From contig CAMJRB010000001.1 of assembly GCA_946408175.1 (NCBI GenBank), positions 36,867-85,917 of the forward strand: 49,051 bases of DNA, given 5' to 3'. This document shows, one piece after another, positions 9,086 to 18,523 of this stretch. Within the stretch, counting starts at the first letter, position 1; every line of letters starts with the position of its first letter. The translations under genes were made by a program, and so were the position numbers. This stretch comes from an uncultured Holosporaceae bacterium (GTDB lineage Bacteria; Pseudomonadota; Alphaproteobacteria; RUG11792). Below the pieces are notes generated by a model, which did no database searches, had not been told where the DNA came from, and saw only the letters and a list, made by a program, of their open reading frames with translations.

Positions 9086-10084
9086 ATGAATAAATACCTA
9101 AAATTTTTAACATTCTCAATAACAATATTGGGTGGTGGGACGACCTTAAATAGTAGTATTTGTTATTGTACAGAAACTATAGCAAATGATTTGAGAAGTC
9201 AATATATGATTAGGCCAGCTTTATTATTTTACGAATCCTACAATTATGATCTAATATCACCAAAAAAATATCCCAATTATAAAAAACCAAAATATGATAT
9301 TGCACAAATTTTAGAGTACTGTGAAGAAGAAAAAGCATACTTTTTGAATAAACTTATAATGGATTTTATTATTACTTGTAATAAAATTGTATATCCATTA
9401 TTATACGGTTCACAAATGGAATATGATGAAAAAAGCAGTGATAAACCGGCTGAGGATTTCTCAGATGATTGGATTAATATTAGCTTCAATTTGCAGGGTT
9501 ATATTTTCAATGCTATAGAAGCTAGTTCTGCACGATTATTCCAATCAGAATTATCAGGCAAAGATATTATGATTTCAAAGGATTTCTTACAAGAAATTGA
9601 TACAACAATTACAGATGTAAATTTCAAAGTATTCGATAATCCAAATTATTTAAATGAAGATGTTAATTTAGTGCAATTATTTAAATATTTAGGAAATAGA
9701 GTATTACAACTATCAAGTAATGCATTCAATAAAATTTATTATAAAATAGAACAATCTAGAAATAAAAACATTATTGATAAAAGAGCTTATTTATATAAAG
9801 AAATATTTGGGAATATAATAGTACCATTTTATAAAAATCTAAAAACATTAAATAATATTTTATATGAAATAAATAAATATATTGTTACTTGTGAAAATTA
9901 CGATAATAAAAAACTGAATAAACAATTAAAATCCACTGCAGATTACATTAATGATGTATTAAAGTATAGTAAAATGGAAAAATATCATAAGAATTATTCG
10001 CAAATAACTGATGAAGAAGGGCCAGTACAGAATCAAATTATTTGTGAAGCTAAATATATCACTAATCCTGAAGATGAGATTTAA
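9086..10084 (+). CDS. Secreted protein of unknown function (332 aa)
   Basis: I recognise no family. The protein begins with a basic-hydrophobic leader (MNKYLKFLTFSITILGGGTT, then NSSICYC) consistent with Sec-dependent export. The remainder is predicted largely helical, with many Lys, Asn, Tyr and Glu residues and no further membrane segment, so it is likely periplasmic or released. Three cysteines fall near the leader or in the body, without a metal-binding pattern. The gene is divergent from mlaA behind a candidate promoter/palindrome (8994-9029) and ends about 125 nt before fabI. Its size and texture match the other helical secreted unknowns in the window (17361-18269, 33762-34721). Confidence 0.8.
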   Translation: MNKYLKFLTFSITILGGGTTLNSSICYCTETIANDLRSQYMIRPALLFYESYNYDLISPKKYPNYKKPKYDIAQILEYCEEEKAYFLNKLIMDFIITCNKIVYPLLYGSQMEYDEKSSDKPAEDFSDDWINISFNLQGYIFNAIEASSARLFQSELSGKDIMISKDFLQEIDTTITDVNFKVFDNPNYLNEDVNLVQLFKYLGNRVLQLSSNAFNKIYYKIEQSRNKNIIDKRAYLYKEIFGNIIVPFYKNLKTLNNILYEINKYIVTCENYDNKKLNKQLKSTADYINDVLKYSKMEKYHKNYSQITDEEGPVQNQIICEAKYITNPEDEI

Positions 10085-10210
10085 AGTTGTTTAGTTTATT
10101 ATATTAATCAGCAACAAAAGAAATTTGCATGGGCCAAAAAGTTATTTTGCTTATTATTAATTGTTTGTTAAATTATATATAGAACTAAGTGAATCGAGGA
10201 GTTTTTATAT

Positions 10211-10978
10211 ATGATAATGAAAGATAAAATTGGATTAGTGATGGGTATGGCTAATGAATATTCAATAGCTTATGGGATTACTAAATCACTGATGAGTAAC
10301 GGAGCCAAAGTAATGTTTACTGCTCAATCTGATAGATTCCAACAGAAAATATGGAATATGGAAGGTTTTAAGAGTAGTAAGATATATGTTTGTGATGTTA
10401 CCGATGATTGTAATATAGATGAAGTATTTTATAGTATAAAAGAAGAGTACGATAGTATAGATTTTATAGTCCATTCAATAGCTTTTTCAGATAAAAATGA
10501 ATTACAAGGGAAGTATTATAATACATCGAGAAAAAATTTCTTAAATGCAATGGATATTTCTTGTTTCTCATTAACTAAAGTGTGTCAATATGCTAATAGT
10601 ATTATGCCTAATGGAGGCAGCATAGTAACTCTTACTTATTATGGTTCTGAAAAAACAGTGCCTAATTATAATGTAATGGGAGTAGCTAAAGCCGCTTTAG
10701 AATCAAGTGTTAGATATTTAGCTGCTGATTTAGGAGAATTTAATATTAGAATAAACGCAGTTTCAGCTGGACCAATAAAGACTTTAGCCTCTTCAGGAGT
10801 TGGAGAATTTTCAAAAGTATTAGAATTTGAAAAAAATCGTTCTCCATTGAAAAGAAACATTACTAGAGAAGAAATAGGGAATGCTTGTACATTTCTATTA
10901 AGTGATTTAGCTTCTGGTATTACTGGAGAAATATTACATGTAGATTGTGGTTGCAACACTGTTGGGATAAAATTTTAA
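10211..10978 (+). CDS. fabI: Enoyl-[acyl-carrier-protein] reductase (NADH)
   Basis: Catalyses the last reductive step of each cycle of type II fatty-acid elongation. The 255-aa Rossmann-fold SDR protein has the FabI-specific pattern: a nucleotide-binding start (GLVMGMANEYSIAYGI), the catalytic pair Y143 and Y153 with K160 in LTYYGSEK and NYNVMGVAKAALE, then RINAVSAGPIKTLA and the C-terminal TGEILHVDCG. The Y-x9-Y-x6-K spacing fits FabI rather than FabG. GAGGAG 9 nt upstream supports the ATG at 10211 over the methionine two codons later. It is likely the target of triclosan-type inhibitors in relatives. It is not linked to other fab genes here. Confidence 0.97.
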   Translation: MIMKDKIGLVMGMANEYSIAYGITKSLMSNGAKVMFTAQSDRFQQKIWNMEGFKSSKIYVCDVTDDCNIDEVFYSIKEEYDSIDFIVHSIAFSDKNELQGKYYNTSRKNFLNAMDISCFSLTKVCQYANSIMPNGGSIVTLTYYGSEKTVPNYNVMGVAKAALESSVRYLAADLGEFNIRINAVSAGPIKTLASSGVGEFSKVLEFEKNRSPLKRNITREEIGNACTFLLSDLASGITGEILHVDCGCNTVGIKF

Positions 10979-11895
10979 TATAAAATAATTTACAGAAAAA
11001 TTTGAAACAGTTTAGTATTTATTAAATTAAATATAGAATTAATGTCGATAATCAGTTTGAATCTATAAGCAATAATAAAGCAAATGTTGTATAAAACAAA
11101 AAAAATAAAAGTAATATTAAAAAAAACATTTAATATAATAATAAACATTAAATAATGAGTGGGCCTTATAAGTATAAAATGTTACTACTGTACATTGGCA
11201 ATAAAGATATGATTATTTATTAGTAAAAACATATAAACCATAGTAAATTAGTATTGTTAATGTACACTTTTATGCAAATAAGTCTTTCGCTGTGAGAGAA
11301 CTTGTAATAAACATAATACTATGAATTGTACTACAACTGCAGTGTGGATAAATAATATAAATTTATTGTAATAATAATATTTCTATTAATTTATTTATAG
11401 TTCATATAATGATGCTATATTATAGCAGTACATTTATATACAATTAATTATTGTTATGAGTGTTGTAAAATGTACATTTACACTACGTTATTTATTGGTG
11501 TAATAATCTGTAATAAATGTTTGTACTAATGTTAGTATAAATTATTATAATTTTTAGTTAAAAACTATGTGTATTATACTATACATAACATTAAATAATT
11601 GCCAATGAGCTATTTTGCAATAACGAAATATTTGTATTACAATGAGCATTATAATTAGTCTATAAATATGTAATCTTATAAAATAATTATTTCAAAAGAA
11701 AACATACCAAGCAAGCTCAGACCATTAATTTCATATTGCTAATAGGTTTTTATTGTATAAATATTGATTTTTATTATTTATTAGCAGTTTTTTTTATGAT
11801 TGCTGTCATTTTGTAAGTTTTTCAAATATTTGGGTTCCATAATAGTGTGCCTAAAAATTGCTCTGTATAATACATAAATAACAACTAATTTAGAA
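10979..11895. other. 917-bp non-coding stretch
   Basis: No open frame with coding character and no tRNA was seen on either strand. The sequence is low-complexity A/T with scattered short repeats of TTATTA and ATAATA type. I saw no clear terminator after fabI and none for mltG, whose stop codon borders this stretch. It may be decayed sequence. Confidence 0.5.
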
Positions 11896-12834
11896 TTATT
11901 TATTATTATTTTTCTTTCTTATTTTATTTTTATATCTCACATGTTGTTTAAAGTCTGATGAGTAATATACTTTATTGTTTTTAATATCACTAATGAAAAA
12001 TAAGTAGTTTGTATTAGCTGGATTCATAGCTGCTATTATTGAAGATTTACTAGGACAACATATTGGAGTTGGAGGTAATCCAGCTTTCCTATAAGTATTA
12101 TAGGGTGATATTTTAAATAAATCTTTATTAGTAATATTTACTTTATCTATTTGTCCTGTATATACATTATTTTTAGTTAATGCATATATTATAGTTGGAT
12201 CTGATTGCAATCTCATTTTTTTCTTTAGTCTATTATGATATACAGATGATACTAATTTTCTATCTGCCGGTTTATGTACTTCCTTTTCAATTATTGATGC
12301 TAATATTATTATCTCATTTGTATTTAAATTGGTTTTATTGTATTTTTTAATTTCTTTTTTCATTAAATCCATTTGATCTTTCATTCTATTTAAAATATCT
12401 TTTTTACTATTACCTAACTTATAAAAATAAGTATTTGGCATTAGTGAACCTTCAGGTGGTAATTCTTTTATTGTACCACTTAATAATGGGTTTTTATTTA
12501 ATTTTTCAACTATTTCATACACTGTAATACCTTCTGGGAATGTAATTTTTCTAGTTACGTGAATGTTTTCAATTAATTTTCGTAAAAATGTAAAAGAATT
12601 GTCATTTTTACTTAATATGTATTCTCCAGTAGGTATTCTGTTTTTTATTGAACTTATATTATCCACTAACTTAAATATAATTGCATTTTTAAATGATCCA
12701 TCTTTTTTTAAAGTTTCATATAAACTATTACCTTTAATATAAAACACAGAATGATCAGGTAATTTACTAGTTTGCAAAGAAACAACTGTAAATACTAATA
12801 AGCAACTGGAAATAACAGAGAGGAAAACCTTCAT
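11896..12834 (-). CDS. mltG: Endolytic murein transglycosylase MltG (YceG)
   Basis: MltG cleaves nascent peptidoglycan glycan strands at the inner membrane and sets strand length. The 312-aa protein has an N-terminal membrane anchor (about 4-21), a LysM-like region with FPEGITVYEIVEKL (about 99-112), GSLMPNTYFY (129-138) and the catalytic segment ILASIIEKE (177-185) with E183 as the family's catalytic glutamate. Downstream are SSVYHNRL, LQSDPTIIYAL, SPYNTYRKAGLPPTPI and AAMNPANTNYLFF, all signature segments. It is encoded just downstream of tRNA-Val(GAC) on the same strand, so the two may share a promoter. Together with murG and dapD it indicates that this organism still makes peptidoglycan or a remnant of it. 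Confidence 0.96.
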   Translation of the reverse strand: MKVFLSVISSCLLVFTVVSLQTSKLPDHSVFYIKGNSLYETLKKDGSFKNAIIFKLVDNISSIKNRIPTGEYILSKNDNSFTFLRKLIENIHVTRKITFPEGITVYEIVEKLNKNPLLSGTIKELPPEGSLMPNTYFYKLGNSKKDILNRMKDQMDLMKKEIKKYNKTNLNTNEIIILASIIEKEVHKPADRKLVSSVYHNRLKKKMRLQSDPTIIYALTKNNVYTGQIDKVNITNKDLFKISPYNTYRKAGLPPTPICCPSKSSIIAAMNPANTNYLFFISDIKNNKVYYSSDFKQHVRYKNKIRKKNNNK

Positions 12835-12860
12835 TCAAATGGCAATCCATATGAAACAAA

Positions 12861-12935
12861 TGGTGGTCACGATAGGGATCGAACCTACGACCACTACGAT
12901 GTCAACGTAGTGCTCTACCACTGAGCTACATGACC
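12861..12935 (-). tRNA. tRNA-Val(GAC)
   Basis: A complete cloverleaf on the minus strand. The acceptor stem is GGTCATG/CGTGACC (one G-U), discriminator A, and CCA is encoded. The anticodon stem CTACG/CGTAG encloses loop TTGACAT with anticodon GAC. The T-loop is TTCGATC. A second valine tRNA (TAC) occurs at 35396-35472. Confidence 0.96.
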
Positions 12936-12948
12936 ACTTTACATTATA

Positions 12949-12976
12949 ATTATACTCTATTAAATATAATATGCAA
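12949..12976 (-). promoter_or_regulatory. Putative promoter of tRNA-Val(GAC)
   Basis: On the minus strand TTGCAT (12976-12971), a 16-nt spacer and a perfect TATAAT (12954-12949) place a start site a few bases before the tRNA 5' end at 12935. Confidence 0.55.
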
Positions 12977-13127
12977 TAGATAAACTGTCATTTGATTTAT
13001 TGTAGTTCTGTTATAACATTTCTAAGCTTACAAATATAATTGATCTCTCATAATAGTATTCATAAAATATTAATCAATATACATTATTACATATTTAATA
13101 TATTATTTTAGGAAGGAATTTACAGAC

Positions 13128-13402
13128 ATGAAATTATTAATAATATTTGCAATATTTTATGCAATATTGAGTATTAGTAATGTTATTGCTGCTGAGAACA
13201 TCGATTGTTCGACTATTAAGAATGAAGATGAGAATTCTTTTGTAATGAATAAATCCATTGATACGAATGATGATAAGAGGAGGGCAAGTACGGTTTCTAC
13301 TATTGAGATAAAGCCCTTAGTGATATAGATAACTCGAATACAATTAACGAATCTACGATAGCAAAAATTAAGAAGACAAATAAATCCATTACATTAGCCT
13401 GA
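13128..13402 (+). pseudogene. Frameshifted small secreted protein
   Basis: GGAAGG 10 nt before the ATG and a clear signal peptide (MKLLIIFAIFYAILSISNVIAA) mark a real gene start. The frame stops after 66 codons at 13328. In the next frame the sequence continues without a stop as ALSDIDNSNTINESTIAK and on to a TGA at 13402, with the same polar composition. Adding one C to the CCC at about 13313-13315 would join the two parts as EIKPLSDIDNS. So I read it as a 91-codon secreted protein broken by a one-base deletion, or as a sequencing slip. The product is of unknown function. Confidence 0.6.
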
Positions 13403-14025
13403 ATATCAAACATCTAGTCAACTAGCTTTATTATTTCTTCCCTCTTTCTGAGTCGGAGCCATGTACATTATACATGCTCGTCTTACTTGCATAATAAGTG
13501 CATTATTAAGATTTACTACATATTTTACAAGAGGTTATATTAATTTATAATTAAATTACCATTTAATATTGCATTTAATATAAATACCGAAGGTGGCAAA
13601 ACTAACAAAAATAGCGAGCAAATTAAGCGATCTTTAGTATCATCGTAATCGAACATTCTTTCCACTGCATAGTAGCCAATCTTTGATCTGTAATACTAAG
13701 TCATATAGTATGTCAACCGGATGTTTAGCAGTACCATTGTACTAAAATCGCGTTTAACTTATCATTAGCATCTATACACATAACTTTATCAATAATATAA
13801 CTGTTATTTTTTTATGTAGTAAAAAATTTCCATATTAGTCAAGGCAGTTAATTTGCATTTAAACATACTAAGAATCATTTAATAAATATATTAATAATTC
13901 TTATTTAAAGAATAATTATAAACTATTTCTATAATATAAACTAAGATTAATTTACTTTATTGTATTATTTTAGTTCGCCTGCAATGATGTTTATGATAAT
14001 TGGTTTCATCATGGAAGATTATAAT
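13403..14025. other. Non-coding stretch with possible decayed minus-strand coding sequence
   Basis: There is no intact gene. Base composition is locally richer in G and C than its surroundings. On the minus strand between about 13806 and 13540, three overlapping frames succeed one another with coding-like text: YIIDKVMCIDANDKLNAILV, then HPVDILYDLVLQIKDWLLC, then YYAVERMFDYDDTKDRL followed by a hydrophobic segment and a stop at 13540. This looks like a gene broken by several frameshifts, but I do not recognise the family. Confidence 0.35.
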
Positions 14026-14550
14026 ATGAAGTTGTTAAATGTGACACTTGCTGTACTGTTAATGTTCAGTAGTGTATACAGTTCTGAAGTGGTATTGGAC
14101 ATGAAACACAGTAATAATTGTATTTTGACTTGTGATAATAAGACTAAAATATTAGGTAATATTGAAGTATTTGCCAGAGAGTTTAATGCAATTAATAATA
14201 AATATTTGCATGTAAATTCTGTGAATAAGATTGGTGATATATTGGTACTCAATGGTTTAAGTAGTAAACAAAGTTGTAGTTTTATCATTAATGGTAATAT
14301 GAATTATAAACCAAATGTAAAGTTGCACATTACTGGCAATGCTAATTTTGAACAGATTGTCGGTAATAATACTGGTACTGTAATAATAGATTCTGATACT
14401 GATGCTGAAATTACTAATATGATAGTAAAAATATCTGATAATAAAGAAATTTCAAATATTAGTGATGGTTTATTGGAAGTAAAAGCTGGTGGTACTCTTA
14501 AAATTAATGAGCCTTATTTCAAGTTAAAATTGGTTTCAAAGACTGATTAA
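14026..14550 (+). CDS. Small secreted beta-rich protein of unknown function (174 aa)
   Basis: I place the start at 14026 because GGAAG lies 8 nt upstream and the resulting N-terminus is a clean signal peptide (MKLLNVTLAVLLMFSSVYSS); an upstream in-frame start would put 22 extra residues before it. The mature part alternates hydrophobic and polar residues with many Asn, Asp and Gly turns (GNIEVFAREF, GDILVLNGL, FIINGNMNY, KLHITGNANF, GTVIIDSDTD, LEVKAGGTLKINEP). This is typical of a right-handed beta-helix or beta-sandwich. No family is recognised. A second protein of the same style follows on the same strand (14678-15121), so the pair may form a small operon or a cluster. Confidence 0.75.
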   Translation: MKLLNVTLAVLLMFSSVYSSEVVLDMKHSNNCILTCDNKTKILGNIEVFAREFNAINNKYLHVNSVNKIGDILVLNGLSSKQSCSFIINGNMNYKPNVKLHITGNANFEQIVGNNTGTVIIDSDTDAEITNMIVKISDNKEISNISDGLLEVKAGGTLKINEPYFKLKLVSKTD

Positions 14551-14677
14551 TGATATTGTTATTCAGACACACTGTTTCTAGAATGAACAATTTTTAGCAG
14601 CAGTGTTATTGCCTCCTTTAGTAATTTGTTAGAGAATTTTACTGATGGGGTGTTTTTTAGTAAATGAGGGGTAAATA

Positions 14678-15121
14678 ATGACTTTCAACAATAAACAAGT
14701 ATTATTTGCTATTTGTGTAATATTATCAGTAGTATTTGTCAATAATACTGAAGCTTCAGATAGTATTATTGTAGAAAGAATTAGTACAGATGGCACTATT
14801 CTTAATAGTATGTCTTTTGATAATAATAGTAGTGATATTTATCTAAATAATGATAATAATCGCAATAATGATGTATTAATTAAATCAAATGATAAAAATT
14901 TAAATATTAACAATTTATCAATTAGTAATGGTATAAAAAAAGTTGATTTTGATTTACCTAGTGAGGCCACTTTAAAAATTAATTATTTAAACGTTAAATC
15001 AAATACAAATACAGCAGTTAATTTAAATAATCCAACAATTATTGATAAGTTAATCACAAATGGTAAAAAGATAAAAATTATTATTAACAAATTATTAGAA
15101 ATAGGTACAACACAAAGTTAA
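14678..15121 (+). CDS. Small secreted beta-rich protein of unknown function (147 aa)
   Basis: GAGGGG 7 nt before the ATG and a signal peptide (MTFNNKQVLFAICVILSVVF, cleavage probably near TEA-SD) support this gene. The mature chain is short, Asn/Asp/Ser-rich and beta-prone (SDIYLNNDNN, LNINNLSISN, ATLKINYLNVKS, AVNLNNPTIIDKL), ending in a basic stretch. It lies 127 nt downstream of the similar gene at 14026-14550. I see the same residue texture but no alignable domain. Role unknown; a secreted or surface protein is likely. Confidence 0.7.
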   Translation: MTFNNKQVLFAICVILSVVFVNNTEASDSIIVERISTDGTILNSMSFDNNSSDIYLNNDNNRNNDVLIKSNDKNLNINNLSISNGIKKVDFDLPSEATLKINYLNVKSNTNTAVNLNNPTIIDKLITNGKKIKIIINKLLEIGTTQS

Positions 15122-15291
15122 TCAACTATTAGGATATAACATTACATTAAAAAACTAGTGTATGTTTTATATCCTACAAACACCTAGTTAATATTAGTAA
15201 TATCATTCATTAAGATGTTATACTAATGATTCTTCTATCTATTAAAAAATCTTCATATTAAGATTTTAATAATTCATTTAACTCATTTATA

Positions 15292-16117
15292 CTAATTATT
15301 CAAACATTTAGCTATTGTATCGTCATCAAATCCTTGATTGCTCATATTCAAAGCCAATTGCTTACGTTCTTCCTTTTTAACTTCAACAATACCTTCTTCT
15401 TTACCTTTATTTTTAGCGTCTTCAATATCAATAGCTTTTAATCTATCCATTTTTTTTGCAGCTTCTTCATAGTTTCTATAAGCAGCACTACCTGTAGTTA
15501 TTTTCATTTTATTATAAGCATTATGTATTTCTACTATCTCAACTGGTGTACTATTATTTTCTGAAGTCCTTAAGAAATTAATCCACGTTTGTTTTTCGGG
15601 TGATAAATCAAGTATTTTTAATCCTTTCTTTAACTGCACTGGATATATTGTTAATTCTTTCATTTGTAAATAATTAGAAGGATTTATTCTAGATCTGAAA
15701 TCAAATGCTCCTATTATAGGATCATTGTCAAATTGTTTAAAGGCAGGAATATTGCAATTAAGTATCCAAATAGCAATACATTTGTCACTACTATATTTGG
15801 TAGATTTTTCACTATATCTTGTAATCATATTAGCACCATAGACTACCATTCTATCTGCTAAATCTTCTTTGTATCCATTTTGTACCTCTATATCAATATA
15901 AATACCATCATCAGTTTTAACTTGAACATCAAGTAATAATAGATCTTCCAAATTCCCATGCCCTAGGAAGTTCTGAATTTAATATTTTAGCTTCTTTTAC
16001 TTTTACATCACCATCTAGCATAGCATTAAGGAATGATATCAGTATTGGATTATTATCTTCTTGCCCGAATACTTGTTTAAATACATAATCATTTAAAATT
16101 GGACTCTCTTGCATCAT
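15292..16117 (-). pseudogene. Rpn-family recombination-promoting nuclease/putative transposase, frameshifted
   Basis: Two minus-strand frames together make one Rpn (PD-(D/E)XK nuclease) protein. The N-terminal part (16117 to about 15960) has NDYVFKQVFGQEDNNPILISFLNAML. The remainder (to 15292) has LLLLDVQVKTDDGIYIDIEVQ, the catalytic D...E-x-Q core, then a family-typical body and the C-terminal repeat-like tail with QGFDDDTIAKCLN. Removing one G from the GGG near 15958 would join ELPR to HGNLEDLLLLDV in frame, so a single-base insertion broke it. The reconstructed length of about 275 codons is normal for the family. Such genes are frequent and often broken in Rickettsiales. Confidence 0.85.
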
Positions 16118-16166
16118 AGTAATCTTTTATATACATTATTTACATTTTTATTATAACATAAACTTA

Positions 16167-16302
16167 TTACTTTAATGATTTTGTCACAGCTATACTTAAA
16201 CCAGTAGCTTTTGCTATTTGTTCTATAGATAAAACAATATCACTAAGATCACGTGCTGTTTCTATCTTAGCTTGATTTTTTCATGCAGCAATTCTTGATT
16301 CT
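16167..16302 (-). pseudogene. C-terminal remnant of a second Rpn-family gene
   Basis: On the minus strand the frame ending in TAA at 16167-16169 reads AKIETARDLSDIVLSIEQIA then KATGLSIAVTKSLK. This is the characteristic tail of Rpn-family proteins (LSIEQIAKATGLSxExI). A TGA interrupts the same frame just upstream (near 16281), and nothing recognisable precedes it. It lies directly upstream of the other broken Rpn gene, so two copies decayed side by side. Confidence 0.65.
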
Positions 16303-16344
16303 TATATTATAAATTCAATACTAGTAGATACTTCTTAATAACAA

Positions 16345-17151
16345 TTATTCTTTAATATAATCATGCCAAATTGGATTATTTAATTTTTTAATAAATTCTC
16401 TATGTTTTAGTATATCTTCTGCCGACAATTCAATTGGCTTTCTATTGCTTAATAATTGTCTATTTACACTATTATTTCTATTAATCTTTGTATTACTTGC
16501 ATTTAATACATTATTAAATAAATTCATCTGTATTTTTTCAACTGACATTATTATGTAAACTTGAGCTAATAATTCAGCATCTATTAATGCTCCATGTTTA
16601 CTTCTAATAGTTGAATCCACATTGAATTTCTTACATAAAGCATCCAAAGTAGCTGGTGACCCAGGATACTTCTTTCTAGACATTGATAAAGTATCTATTA
16701 TTTCATTTGGTATTCTCTTATTAGTATCGTCATTTAGTGCATTATAATTTACTAGTCCTAACTCCCAATTAATAAACGACATATCAAAAGGAGCATTATG
16801 TATAACTAATCTATCATTTTGTATGAAATCCAAAAATTCTTTATATATATCTTTAAAGGTTTTAAATTCTTTTAAGAAATCATTAGTTAATCCAGTAATC
16901 TGAGTAGACTCTATACTTACACTTCTTTCAGGATTAATATATACATGATAACTATTATTAGTAATTTTCTTATCTATTATTTCAACGCATCCTATTTCAA
17001 TTATCCTATCTCCTTTAGCAAAGGACAAGCCAGTAGTTTCAGTATCTAAAGCAATTTCTCTGCACTTACTGTGCATCGTATTTTCAATTTCCCGGCATGT
17101 TCCACGCCTTGTATTTTCAATTGCTCGCCTTGTATTTTTAATTAATTTCAT
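16345..17151 (-). CDS. dnaQ: DNA polymerase III epsilon subunit (3'-5' proofreading exonuclease)
   Basis: Proofreading subunit of the replicative polymerase. DEDDh exonuclease motifs are present: ExoI in REIALDTETTGL, ExoII in IHNAPFDMSFI, ExoIII in SKHGALIDAELLAQVY with the H-x4-D pair. The C-terminal tail carries IWHDYIKE. The start is uncertain. An upstream frame opening at 17244 would add a hydrophobic leader that the family does not have. The ATG at 17151 gives MKLIKNTRRAIENTRRG and so on; the ATG at 17076 (MHSKCREIALDTETT) is closest to the usual N-terminus. The segment between them contains near-repeats of the codons for IENT(R/M). A divergent secreted-protein gene begins 116 nt beyond the frame's end. 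Confidence 0.93.
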   Translation of the reverse strand: MKLIKNTRRAIENTRRGTCREIENTMHSKCREIALDTETTGLSFAKGDRIIEIGCVEIIDKKITNNSYHVYINPERSVSIESTQITGLTNDFLKEFKTFKDIYKEFLDFIQNDRLVIHNAPFDMSFINWELGLVNYNALNDDTNKRIPNEIIDTLSMSRKKYPGSPATLDALCKKFNVDSTIRSKHGALIDAELLAQVYIIMSVEKIQMNLFNNVLNASNTKINRNNSVNRQLLSNRKPIELSAEDILKHREFIKKLNNPIWHDYIKE

Positions 17152-17360
17152 ATTGTTTGTATATAATATATTATTATCAATTATTAATATATCATAAATT
17201 ATTTTATGTATGAATATTAAAGAAAGCATATAAAACAGATACATGAAATATTTAATAAATATTTAACAAATAAAATAAATATTTTCTATAAACGATTAAT
17301 AATACTTTAATATAATTCAGATTAGAATTTAGTCAAACAGGTTTAGATATGAGTAAGTAA

Positions 17361-18269
17361 ATGTATTTTAATCAGTGGTGTATTATTACTAGTATTTGTA
17401 TCGGGACAACAGCATTTTGTACAGAATACAATAATAACCCCTCCAAAAGTAATGTATTAGCTGATACTGATGAAATATACAATAATGAAACACAAGTGAA
17501 TGAGAACACACAATCAAATGAAACAGAACTTAACAAAATACAATCTTGCTACAGAGCACTACAAGATTTAATACAACAGATTGTTAATATTCAATATGAA
17601 GAGCAAAAGTTATCCAGTGGTGAATTTGAGTCAAAATGTAATAATTTCAGGGAACAATTGAATGCAATAGAAATCAATATTTTGGCACTACCACCAATGT
17701 ATGGTGATACATCATACAAAAAGAATTTATTTCAAATAGCATATATATATGACAAAATATTACTAGAATTAGCGAATTCCAAATATAATAATATTTTTGC
17801 AGTCTTCAAAGCAGTTGTACAAAAACGCATGAAAGAAGTATTGGATAACGAAACAGAAGATAATGATTTGAATAGTGCGCAGATACTTGATAAATATCTA
17901 GATTTTATACAAGAGTTTTGTGAAATAAAAGAGGCTATATCTAATATAGAAGTTAATAATGAGCAGAATATACTACAAATGAAGAAATTAGACAAAATAA
18001 TGTTGCAATATAGTGATTTGTTAACAAAAAAGAACATGGGAAATGATTATAATAAACTAGTAGATTGCAAGGAAACATATGATGATTTAAAGGCAAAATT
18101 AGTAACAATCTTAAATCAAGCAAAAGTTAAATTAAAACAAATCAAAAATAATGTAGTACAGTTAGAAACACCAGATAAAAAAGAACAAAAAAAAGCTTTA
18201 TGGAATAAATTACAACAAAGTGAAAATGGTATTATTAATCTTGAAGCAATACTTTCTAATATAGATTAA
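17361..18269 (+). CDS. Secreted helical protein of unknown function (302 aa)
   Basis: A short hydrophobic leader (about 1-20, with IITSICIGTTAFC) suggests export. Then comes an Asn/Glu/Thr-rich linker (about 25-55) and a long, strongly helical and probably coiled-coil body (about 60-300) rich in Glu, Lys, Gln, Asn and Leu, with heptad-like stretches such as QILDKYLDFIQEFCEIKEAI and KLVTILNQAKVKLKQIKNNV. No catalytic motif or family is recognisable. It is divergent from dnaQ. The signal peptide is less canonical than those at 13128 or 14026, so localisation is moderately sure. Confidence 0.75.
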   Translation: MYFNQWCIITSICIGTTAFCTEYNNNPSKSNVLADTDEIYNNETQVNENTQSNETELNKIQSCYRALQDLIQQIVNIQYEEQKLSSGEFESKCNNFREQLNAIEINILALPPMYGDTSYKKNLFQIAYIYDKILLELANSKYNNIFAVFKAVVQKRMKEVLDNETEDNDLNSAQILDKYLDFIQEFCEIKEAISNIEVNNEQNILQMKKLDKIMLQYSDLLTKKNMGNDYNKLVDCKETYDDLKAKLVTILNQAKVKLKQIKNNVVQLETPDKKEQKKALWNKLQQSENGIINLEAILSNID

Positions 18270-18523
18270 CAGTAGCAGTAAATATAACATTACTACATAT
18301 TATAGTACTATTAATCATTTGGTGTGGCAATTGAATAGTATAAAAATGTACAGTTTAATTTTTTACTTGGTAAGTGAGGTATTTATGAAAAAAATATAAT
18401 ATATATAATTACTAGATTATTAATAAATCTTTATAGTAAAATCTATGGGCGTAAATTTTTCTTAGGCACTCAGTATAGATATGGGAAAATATATATAAGA
18501 AACATAATGAGTGCTATAAGAAA

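Noticed and set aside
15130-15171. Inverted repeat AGGATATAACAT / ATGTTTTATATCCT after the gene ending at 15121
   Set aside because: The stem has a two-base bulge and a long loop and is not followed by a T run on either strand, so I did not call it a terminator.
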